A DNA stretch of 64,000 bases from Sipunculus nudus. Its lineage: Eukaryota; Annelida; Sipuncula; Golfingiida; Sipunculidae. Shown in pieces: positions 56,701 to 64,000 of the stretch. The stretch is taken from positions 41,024,456-41,088,455 of the forward strand of contig CM049318.1 in NCBI GenBank assembly GCA_026874595.1, read 5' to 3'. The position numbers and the translations under genes were made by a program. The notes under the pieces were generated by a model, which did no database searches, had not been told where the DNA came from, and saw only the letters and a program-made list of their open reading frames with translations. Position 1 is the stretch's first letter. Every line of letters begins with the position of its first letter.

Positions 56701-59700
56701 CCAGAAATTAGGTCTCTGTTAACCATATCCTTCGAGCTATGGGGCCCCAAAGTACCCCCCCCCCCCCCCCCCCCCCCCGAGTAGTCAAAAATTTCATACA
56801 AAAACTTCAATATCTCAATAACTACATCACTGATGGTCATGATTTTTTGCATACAAATTGATTATGAAATGTTCCATCAGTTCCTGCAGACTTGTGGCGC
56901 CACCTGTATTGTTTGATTTTTTACGATTTTTTCCTCTATTTTTGAGACCTTTAAGGATGCTGTCATCTGTTAACGTGGCACAAATCATAACGACTGGACC
57001 TAGAATCTTCATTCTGGACACACTGAGAGACCTATGAAAAGTCTCCATGGAAACCAAATTTAGGTCTCTGTTACCCATATTCTTCGAGCTATGGAGCCCT
57101 AAAGTACCCCCAAGAAAAGTAAAAAAATTTCATACAAAAACTTCAATATCTCATTAACTACTTGAATGATGGTCATGATTTGTGGCATAACTATTGATCA
57201 TGAGATGTGTTTTCTGTTTCTGCAGACTGGTGGCGCCACCTGTATAGTTCGATTTTTTACGATTTTTTCCTCTATTTTTGAGACCTTTAAGGATGCTGTC
57301 ATCTGTTAGCATGGCACAAATAGTAACGACTGGACCTAGAATCTTCATTCTCAACACACTAGAAGACCTATGAAAAGTCTCCATGGAAACCAGAAATTAG
57401 GTCTCTGTTACCCATATCCTTCGAGCTATGGGGCCCCAGAGTAGTCAAAAATTTCATACAAAAACTTCAATATCTCAATAACTACATCACTGATTGTCAT
57501 GATTTTTGGCATACATATTGATTATGAGATGTTCCATCAGTTCCTGCAGACTGGTGGCGCCACCTATGTTATCTATCAAGAGGGTACAAATTGCAACAAC
57601 TGGACCAAGAAACTTCATTCTTGTCATGCAAGGAGGCCCATGAAGAGTGCCTGTGGAAACTTGAAATTAGGTCTCTGTTACCCATATCCTTCAAGCTATA
57701 GGACTCTGAAGTATCCCTCAGAATAATGGACAAATTGATACAAAAGTTGAAGTATCTGATCAACTAATACGGAGATCATCATGATTCTTTGCATGGATAT
57801 TGACCATTGAGTGTTTTTAGCTCAGCTGACTGTAAGTCATCTGAAGTATCCCTCAGAATAATGGACAATTTGATACAAAAGCTCAAGTATCTAAACAACT
57901 ATTGCAGTGATCACCATGATTCTTTGCATGGATATTGATCATGGAATTATCATCAGTTTCTGCAGTATGGTGGCGCCACCTGTATTTTTTTTATTTTACG
58001 AATTTTTTTCTCTATTTTTGAGACCTCATAAGATGCGGTCATCTGTTAACATGGCACAAATCGTAACAACTGGACCTAGAATCTTCTCTCTTGACATGCT
58101 GAGAGGCCCATAGAAAGGTTCCTTAAAAACTTGAAATTAGGTCTCTGTTACCCATAACCTCTGAGCTATGGGGCTCCGAAGTACCCCCCCAGAATAATGG
58201 AAAATTTGATACAAAAGCTCAAGTATCTGAACAATTATTATATTGATCACCATGATTCTTTGCATGGATATTGATCATGAAATGTTTCATCAGTTTCTGC
58301 ATTCTGGTGGCGCCACCTGTATTTTTTCAATTTTTAGCTCAGCTGACTGAACGTCATCTGAGCTGTAGGGATCACCTTTTGTCCTTCGTCCATCCGGCCA
58401 TCCAGGCGTCTGTCTGTTAACAGGGCACAAATCGTAACCCCTAGACCGGGAATCTTCTTACTTGAAATCCTGGGAGGTCTATGGAAATTCTCCTTGTAAA
58501 CCTGAAATTAGGTCACTGTGACCTATATTCTTCGAGCTATGGGGTTCTGAAGTACCCCCCAGAATAATGCAAAATTTAATACAAAAGCTCAAGTATCTGA
58601 ACAACTAATGCATTAATCACCATGGTTCTTTGCATGGATATTGATCATGTAGTGTTTCATCAATTTCTGGAGATTGGTGGCGCCACCTATATTTTTTTTA
58701 TTTTTTACGATTTTTTTTCTCTACTTTTGTGATCTTTAAACATTTGGTCATCTGTAAACAGGGCACAAATCATAATGACTGGACCTAGAATCTTCTGTCC
58801 TCACCTCCAGGGAAGCCCATAAAAGGTCTACATGGAAACCCGAAATAAGGTCCCTGTTACCCATATTCTGTGAGCTATGGGGCTCTGAAGTACCCCCCAG
58901 AATAAAGATTTGGTCATATATTAACAGGGCACAAATCATAATGACTGGACCTAGAATCTTCTGTCCTCACCTCCAGGGAAGTCCATAAAAGGTCTACATG
59001 GAAACCCGAAATAAGGTCCCTGTTACCCATATCCTTCATGCTCTGGGGCTCCTAAGTACTCCCCAGAATAAAGATTTGGTCATCTGTTAACAGAGCACAA
59101 ATTATAATGACTTGACCTAGAATCTCCTTTCTTGATATGCTGGGAGGCCCCTGAAAAGTCTCCTTGTGCACCTGAAATTACATCTCTGTTACCCATATCC
59201 TTCATCCTATGCGGCTTTGAAATACCCCCCAGAATAAACATTTGGATTTGTTAACAGGGCACAAATCATAATAACTGGACCTAGAATTTTATTTTTTGAC
59301 ATGCTGGGAGACCCCTGAAAAGTCATCTTGTAAACCTTGAAAATAGGTGTCTGTTACCCATATCCTTCATGCTACAGAGCTCCATAGTACCCCAATGAAT
59401 ATTGGATGATTTTATACAAAAGGTCAAGTTTGGAAAAAGTATTTAATTCAAATTTGACATTCAGATGATAAAATTACTTTTGTCAATGTCTTCCTGGTCA
59501 GCTGAGCGTCATGACCCCTGGGTCACTTGTTTTTGTGTTGTGTGCATCCATGCCAGTATTTCAGCAGTGACATTTGTATTATTGGTGTATGTACTCCGTG
59601 ATAATATGTAAGCCTATGATAATAGTTAATGTAAATGGTAGATTAATATGCCATGTTTTAGTATTTAGTATTATGACATTTTATTGATCTTAACAATGGC

Positions 59701-61068
59701 ATTATGTTTAAAATATATACTTATTATTATCATTTATTTTAAATGTATGTAAAGCAGCGATTGCTACATATTTTATTGTTATGCACCTTGAGCAGGGTCT
59801 TGTATTCTGGATATGTGCACATTATAAGAATAAATTATCATTATTATTACTTGGTTCAAAATGTTCAGCCTTGAGCAGTTTACATGTCACACTCATGCTT
59901 GAAAAGTAACGGTCCAGAATGGAAACATTATACCTTATGTATAACCCATTGCACAGGTTCGCATTAGGCCTGAAGGCCTTGTTTTTTTTTAAAGACTTTA
60001 GTCCTTGACCTTGGTTTTTCACAGTCAACCCAGAAGAAACGTAGGATTTTTGTGAACCCGATAACTTTTGAATAATTGCATATTTTTATTCAAATTTCAC
60101 ACACAACTATATCTCAACCAAAATGTTCAACTAGTTTAAACATTGCCCTTTTCAAGTGCCAGTATATGCTTCAGAAGAAGGGGGCCTGTTTTACAAGGGG
60201 GTATGCCTTTATTTTCTGGGGATACTTTGGATTCTCCGATGCCAGAAATCTCTTGTTATTTAATGTGAACCTAATGACCATGCACAGATGTCTGAGAATG
60301 CTGGTGCCCAGACGAGTCTGAGTGCCTGTGTGGAGTGTAACTACCCCAACCAGAATGTTGGCCAGCTGCTCAGTAACAGCTGGAAGGTACTACTCAGCAG
60401 GTCAGTGGAAAATAAATTACCTACGTAATACATAATTGAGTAATAGCTATGTTCATTTGTAAAATGAAGAAAAAAAGGAATATTTAAAAGGTGCAGTAGT
60501 TAGTATGTTACCTTGAATATGTCTGAATTTTTATCATTCTTTACTGTATTAAAGTAGAACTGTGCTGTTTGAAAACATTATTTAGTCTTTTTTTTATAAG
60601 GATAGGTCCATCGCCTGTTGGTGGAACTGTTTTTTGAAGGTATCCATACGATAAGAATGATCTGTTATTATGATGGAGCGAATCTCTGAGGTTCAAGCGA
60701 GATATCACCATTATGCAATTGAGGCACAAGTTGGGATTGAATCAGAGTCCTTCAGCTCTGAAGTCCAACACGATAACCACTAGGCTACGTCCCACGCCCA
60801 CTTTTTTAAGTCTTTGTGATTATCAGATTTAGTCAAGTTATCACTCATTATTTCCAACTTTGTATCATAATTTGTTAAAACAATGTCATATTAGCTTTGA
60901 GCAGATTCATGAATTTATGTTTTGTTTTACACTAGACTTTCCAATAAGCTCCTTTGATGATATCACGTCTTGCTTCATACAGGGTAGGTGACACTGTGAT
61001 AAAACAGTTGTTAGAAACCAGGAGTTTGTTTGTGAAGCTTCAAGGGGACTGTCTCCTTCAGCTGTCAG
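43414..61068 (+). CDS. TERT: telomerase reverse transcriptase, N-terminal (TEN domain) exons, 3' part beyond window
   Basis: Join 43414-43529, 44440-44566, 54937-54993, 60288-60400 and 60983-61068: 499 nt, 166 residues, frame continuous, all introns GT-AG. Against my recollection of vertebrate TERT the order fits well. The start is MDIITRLYQQVESL (helix like the SLLRSHYREV start). Then come a Q..LLQPDD segment, SYQKLLTEVIVATV, an HMSELLTAVVEKL helix and HLLTFGFGS (the NVLAFGF strand). The last exons give a WKVLLSRVGDTVIKQLL helix and the SLFVKLQGDCLLQLSG strand. This is the TEN domain, which helps recruit telomerase and anchor the telomeric DNA. The RNA-binding and RT domains must lie to the right. 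The ATG at 43414 was chosen because an in-frame TAA lies upstream (43348) and the length before the first helix fits. An upstream coding exon cannot be excluded. Confidence 0.85.
43530..44439 (+). other. TERT intron 1
   Basis: GT-AG, phase 2. Contains a complete tRNA-derived SINE at 43629-43936. Confidence 0.85.
43629..43936 (+). mobile_element. tRNA-derived SINE with 13-bp target duplication
   Basis: Box A TGATGTAATGG and box B GAGTTCGAATC form a tRNA-like head. A roughly 200-bp body follows, with GGTAACCTGCGATGGACTAG and GGAAGGGGT-like sequence, then a T-rich tail. A perfect 13-bp duplication ATTAAATGTCCAA flanks it (43616-43628 and 43937-43949), which shows LINE-type retroposition. Confidence 0.92.
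44440..44566 (+). CDS. TERT: TERT coding exon 2
   Basis: Encodes YQKLLTEVIVATVHEKRP, then SFEQHSHMSELLTAVVE. Acceptor tcattgcag, donor GTAATA, ends on a codon boundary. Corresponds to the FRALVAQCLV...CLKELVARVLQ part of human TERT. Confidence 0.87.
44702..44800. repeat. direct repeat, left copy (partner at 54605-54735)
   Basis: Shares, in order, GTCAG.TAACAGCAA, AAGAATCACA, TGCAGCTCATGCTT, ACATTGATTGATACATG and GTCACCCATATT with the right copy 9.9 kb away. Confidence 0.8.
45824..45866. repeat. perfect 19-bp hairpin
   Basis: Left stem TGTGTCTAGACATCTAGAC, loop ACAGC, right stem GTCTAGATGTCTAGACACA. The stem itself is built from TCTAGA palindromes. Confidence 0.95.
45958..49112 (+). repeat. 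tandem array of about 277-bp units (family B core)
   Basis: Eleven to twelve units. Each has two related halves. Half 1 runs from AAATCACTCATATCTC.GCAG through GGTTTGACTT, AAATTTTGCAGGTTTATAC and GGACAGCTTTC to GGTGGCGCCACCTAC. Half 2 runs from CATATCTCGGGAACTGTTTG through CCAAAATTTTGCATGTGTAT and CTCACATAGCTCTTCATC to GGTGGCGCCACCTGC. The left edge joins a fragment resembling 15400 in the intron-3 Helitron-like element, without its terminus. The right edge stops abruptly after CATCCAAGCTCA. Confidence 0.95.
50055..54296 (+). mobile_element. Helitron-like element (family B), split by a nested insertion
   Basis: Begins TCTGCCAAAACAAAG after an A and ends near GGCGGATACCCATATTCTA. It matches the 15273 element over the 5' hairpin, the CCGCCGC tract, GGAGAACTCCTCTGA and the TCTCACTTCACCCGTCC 3' region. 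The 3' hairpin has been lost here. An element at 50659-53768 interrupts it at CAACCATTTTT|GCACAG. Confidence 0.8.
50659..53768 (+). mobile_element. family A (Helentron/HINE-like) element nested in a family B element, 3.1 kb
   Basis: The 5' end folds as AGCTCAGCTGACT (50661-50673) with AGTCATCTGAGCT (50677-50689). The 3' end is CAGCTGAGCG, then the palindrome GACCCATGGGTC, then CCTTG between T residues. Inside are (GTCCGTCC)n and two diverged units about 680 bp apart sharing TAGATGTCCCCA.AATCTCC and GAGATATTAA.GAAAAA. The host sequence on both sides joins cleanly. Confidence 0.85.
54605..54735. repeat. direct repeat, right copy (partner at 44702-44800)
   Basis: Same ordered blocks as the left copy, with a short ATGCATATGT insertion after GATACATG. 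Confidence 0.8.
54937..54993 (+). CDS. TERT: TERT coding exon 3
   Basis: A 57-nt exon encoding KLNKRDGPGKHLLTFGFGS. The LLTFGFG strand corresponds to the NVLAFGF segment of vertebrate TERT. Acceptor ttccag, donor GTGAGT, phase 0 on both sides. Confidence 0.83.
54994..60287 (+). other. TERT intron 3, mostly a family A array
   Basis: Phase 0, GT-AG. It holds a degenerate family B half-unit (about 55360-55503), then the family A element at 55504-59529. The last 700 bases carry no recognised feature. Confidence 0.8.
55504..59529 (+). mobile_element. family A element(s) with about 340-bp tandem units
   Basis: Begins TTAGCTCAGCTGACTGAAAG and the CCGTCTGTCTGTC tract, and ends GACCCCTGGGTCACTTG. 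It holds about nine units with CACAAAT.GTAA, ACTGGACCTAGAATCTTC, GAAATTAGGTCTCTGTTACC, CATACAAAAACTTCAATATC, CCTGCAGACTGGTGGCGCC and a TTTTTACGATTTTTTCCTC block. Second and third 5' ends at 57827 and 58334 show nested or tandem insertions of the same family, but only one 3' end is present. Confidence 0.85.
60288..60400 (+). CDS. TERT: TERT coding exon 4
   Basis: Encodes SLSACVECNYPNQNV and GQLLSNSWKVLLSR. It corresponds to the SVRSYLPN...WGLLLRR segment of human TERT. Acceptor tgcacag, donor GTCAGT; the last codon is split 2/1. Confidence 0.85.
60401..60982 (+). other. TERT intron 4
   Basis: GT-AG, phase 2. Contains a minus-strand SINE at 60592-60801. Confidence 0.83.
60592..60801 (-). mobile_element. 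tRNA-derived SINE, minus strand
   Basis: The minus strand starts GTGGGCGTGGGACGTAGCC, with box A TAGCCTAGTGG and box B GATTCAATCC, a body with AATGGTGATATCTCGC and an A-rich tail. A short imperfect target duplication, AAAGACTTAA / AAAGACTAAA, flanks it. Confidence 0.82.
60983..61068 (+). CDS. TERT: TERT coding exon 5
   Basis: Encodes VGDTVIKQLLETRSLFVKL and DCLLQLSG, the counterpart of the RVGDDVLVHLL...CAYQVCG segment. Acceptor catacag, donor GTATGT, ends after the first base of a codon. The following exon is outside the window or hidden beyond the DIRS-like insert. Confidence 0.87.
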
Positions 61069-61833
61069 GTATGTATTCATCAAAACTAAAGGGCTTCACT
61101 CACAGCATTAGGTTTTATTACGTAAACATAATTGTGAGCTGTTTCTGTATTAATGAGAATTTTCTCTGTTAAAGTTTATACGCCAGAGTAAGCCAACCGA
61201 AAATTTTCCCTTATTGGGCCTATTATCGCCCATCCCGCCTCATTCCCGTGTATCTAGGTCACACTTCCGTTTCCTGTAATCACATTTTTCTTCTGGCGTC
61301 AGCCATGACGGACGTGTGATCACACTCTGCGCGATTCGTCCACTGTTTTGGTTTGTACAGTCGGGTTTACCAACTGAATTGTAAGTAGTGATTCATTTTA
61401 CCTTCCCGCCATGGAGCCCTTCCTGTTCTTCTGGTGGTTAATTAATCCCCACTTGGAATTCACCCCCCCCCCCCCCCCCCCTGTTTCACCTGCTGTTCAA
61501 ACAATGACATTTGCCAGGGCCCTGCGGATCCCTGCTTCTTTTGTCAGCCTTGGTCGTCTGACCCTTGGGCCATGTTCCATGCCTGGTCCCATACCCCGGT
61601 TGTAGGGGTTCCCCGTACACGGTGACCTTATCTGGCCCCGTTGTTCCCCCGGGGGGGGGGGGGGGGGGGGATCCTACCGTGGGTGGCCGCAACACATTCG
61701 TTCCTGTGACTTCTCGGCTCGGTCCTGCTGCTGGCCGACCGCGGCTTCTTTTTTTTTCCAGCCTCCAGTCGTTCCGGCTCCAAGGGGTTCCCTGGATCCC
61801 CCTTCCCGGGGTTCTCCAGTGTCCCCTTCCTCT

Positions 61834-62145
61834 CACACGGCGGATCCCGCCCTGGCATAAGATCAGTGGTCAGAGATCACGCTGCAACGCCAGGCTTGGC
61901 GTCCACACACCTCTGCCCTGATGGACCTCATTGCTTCACACGGCCGATCCCGCCCTGGCATAAGATCAGTGGTCGGAGATCGTGCTGCAACGCCAGGCTT
62001 GGCGTACGCGCGCCTCTGCGCTGATGGACCTCGTTGCTTCACACGGCCGATCCCGCCCTGGCATAAGATCAGTGGTCGGTGATCGTGCTGCAACGCCAGG
62101 CTTCGCGTCCGCGCACCTCTGCGCTGCTGGACCTCGTTGCTACCT
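61834..62145. repeat. three tandem copies of a 103-bp GC-rich unit
   Basis: Copies start at 61834, 61937 and 62040 with CACACGGC.GATCCCGCCC, followed by TGGCATAAGATCAGTGGTC, GCTGCAACGCCAGGCTT and TGGACCTC.TTGCT. Confidence 0.93.
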
Positions 62146-63219
62146 CCACGAAGGAGCCGCAACCTGATGGTCCGCCGTTCCGTCATTTACAGCCTCGGAC
62201 TTCCACGGCGTCGGCGGCCGGTTCTTATTTGAATCCAGCCGCCCTCCTTTGCCTTCCTCCACACCCGCCGGTGTGTATGGCATTCCCTATAATTCGGTTG
62301 CACTTTACGGGGCACCCCACGCCGCCGTTCGGGGTCGATCTCGACCGCTACTGGGGCCCCGGTTCCGCCCAGGTCTAATAAGGCGTGGTCCCCTGAGGGT
62401 CCTGGGAGTCAGGTTTTGCTCGTTTGATCCCTTTCTGGATCATCCGGCAGTTCCTTAGGTGCACATACATCTAGAGTCCGGGCTGGTACAACCGTTCGCG
62501 GTTGGGCTAACCTCATTTCTTCATCCGCCCCAATAACCGACCGTCTACTGCCGGTTCTCGAGGGGCTCGACTGTCCGGCAGCGGGGCTGGTGGATAATTT
62601 ACTCTAACCTCCTCGCCGTCTCAACGGATCTGCTCACACTGTATGGTATTTGTCAGGCGTCCACACATGCCTGTGCTGAACGCCGACAGGTTAATTGGCG
62701 TGTTGTAGCACTTGTGGTTTACTGCACCTCTCGGCCTGTATCCCTTCATTACGTCCCTTGAAACCCGCACTCCGGCTGATTTAGCTGAGCTTTACGCTCA
62801 ACTTTTACGGGGTATATTCTGTTTGGCGGCCGCTTAGGCCCTCTAGACCGTGCATTGGATCGTTCCGACAGGCCCGCCCGCTCCCGTTCCGCCACTCCTC
62901 CTCCACGCCCTTCTTACCACATTCTGCGGTCGCGGCCTTCCTGTACGGCCCTCTCATCGGCTCGTGGGGCCCCCGCTCCGTCGTCCCGTCCATCTGACCG
63001 TACCGGTCGTGCACAGCCTTTTTCTCGGTTGTTCCTCGCGCCGATGTTCAACCCATAACTGACTCTTACGGTCCGGTTGGCGCTCGTCTCAGCGACCTAT
63101 TTTCCAGCTTGGCTGAGCCTAACGTCACCTCGTTAGTTCTCAGCCCACTCTAGTTCAGGTTCCGTTAACCTTTTTGCACGTACCTCCAGTCACCCTGCAG
63201 CCGTTCTACCCTCAGCCTC

Positions 63220-64000
63220 ACACTGATCCATTCAAACGTCTCCCATTGGAGGCGGCCATTCCATCTCTGCTCGACCCGAGGGCGATTCTCGAGGTTCCCC
63301 CTCCCACCGGGGATTTTCCTCTCGTCTTTTACTGGTTCCGCACGGGCGGGGGTGCCGGATTATCGATCTCCAGCGTTTCTGTTTGGTCATTACCTTGCCG
63401 CCCTTTCGCTTGTTCAATATTTATGCGGTTCTCCGCATTATCAGTCCGAGGGATTGGGCGTTCATAATTAGTCCTTCCGGATGCTTATTGTCACGTTCCG
63501 TTCAGGTTCAATGTGGGCCCTGGCTTTTTAGCTGCAGGGCATAGCGCCGTCGTCCCCTCGGTCGCTCGTTACCTCCGCTCCCGGGCCTATCTGTGCTCCC
63601 CTACCTGGCTGATTGGCTTATCCATACGGCCGTTCGCTCTTCTTACTGCACTCCGCTCCCCAGTTCTCGTTTACTCAGGAACCTTGGCTTTCTTGTCTAT
63701 AAAGTGCCAACCCAGCTCCCTCCCACCCCGTCTGGGTGCTGGGTGTGGCTATCGATTTTGCGTCAGGGACTGCGTCTCTACCGTGCGCTTTTGCTCTCAG
63801 GCTCAGGACGCGGATTCGTTCCTTTCTTGCGTCTCCCCATATCGATTCTCATGCTACTGCTTCTCTTCCCGGCCCTCTCCACTGGGCCTCCGTTTCATTC
63901 CGTTCGGACGGTTTTATCTCCGTCCGGTTCGGTCTCTCCTGCATGCTCACGGCCTTCTCCCTCTCCATTCGGTTCGTCCTGCGGTCCTCCCGTATCCACG
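63220..64000 (+). pseudogene. DIRS-like reverse transcriptase remnant
   Basis: Across shifting frames I see AIPSLLDPRAILEVPPP (RT entry region), a degenerate GGG.....I stretch, ISPRDWAF (the RPGDWAFSIDL block) and VARYLRSRAY. The catalytic box reads YLADWL (63603-63620) where YLDDWL is expected, so the first catalytic Asp is Ala. Then come a LGFLVYK strand and a FYLRPV-like helix typical of the RT/RNase H junction in DIRS elements. Several frameshifts make it inactive. Confidence 0.62.

Larger units (their letters stand above)
61180..64000 (+). mobile_element. decayed DIRS-type retrotransposon, right end beyond window
   Basis: Composition becomes clearly GC-richer from about 61400. The first 2 kb has no intact frame; it includes poly-C and poly-G runs and a 103-bp triplicate. 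From about 63220 a broken reverse transcriptase of the DIRS/Ngaro kind can be followed. It lies in TERT intron 5, in the same orientation as the gene. Left boundary approximate. Confidence 0.6.

Noticed and set aside
61486-62380. Several GC-rich open frames of 60-118 codons on both strands
   Set aside because: They run through poly-C/G and the 103-bp triplicate, and show no domain. The region is better read as the 5' part of a decayed DIRS-type element.

Overview
The window looks like nuclear DNA of a marine invertebrate, most likely a bivalve or other mollusc. It is AT-rich and intron-rich, with long TA, GA and poly-C tracts. It is packed with Helitron-like, hAT, mariner-like, SINE, Ty3/Gypsy and DIRS-type elements, and host genes are few and split by large introns. 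The taxon is inferred from repeat style and was not tested against any database.

Three host genes can be read with confidence, all on the + strand. Two are tandem paralogues of a membrane-anchored short-chain dehydrogenase (retinol dehydrogenase / 17-beta-HSD6-like, SDR9C type) at 9965-16637 and 23464-26849. Each has four coding exons of identical size (334, 262, 164 and 239 nt) and identical intron phase, giving 332 residues. The third is the 5' part of telomerase reverse transcriptase. Five coding exons between 43414 and 61068 encode 166 residues of the TEN domain, and the rest of the gene lies beyond the right edge.

Layout by region:
- 1-6230: a minus-strand Ty3/Gypsy element with an open 1001-codon pol frame and a broken gag. 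Its pol order is protease, integrase, RT, RNase H (Gmr1-like), not the usual protease, RT, RNase H, integrase.
- 9.9-26.9 kb: the dehydrogenase pair. Introns and spacer hold a 35-bp minisatellite, a Helitron-like element, a long-armed MITE and a nested palindromic element.
- 27.76-35.60 kb: the most interesting object. A roughly 7.8-kb block is bounded by long inverted repeats and carries a decayed minus-strand coding region. The parts are a Cys/His N-terminal segment, a 748-residue transposase-like segment, a FEN1/XPG-like PIN nuclease segment and a Cys-rich tail. An 890-bp element is inserted in the middle.
- 35.6-43.4 kb: mostly intergenic, with two hAT-type palindromic MITEs in opposite orientation, each with a perfect 8-bp target duplication.
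- 43.4-61.1 kb: TERT. Its introns hold SINEs, a 3-kb array of 277-bp units, a Helitron-like element with a 3.1-kb element nested inside it, and a 4-kb element built of about 340-bp units.
- 61.2-64.0 kb: GC-richer DNA carrying a decayed DIRS-type reverse transcriptase.

Two repeat families recur. Family A starts TTAGCTCAGCTGAC, ends GGGTCACTTG and sits between T residues (Helentron/HINE-like). Family B starts TC, ends with a hairpin plus CTAG between A and T (canonical Helitron-like). The 12-bp perfect palindrome GGTGGCGCCACC lies inside the repeat units of both families and occurs about 20 times in the window.
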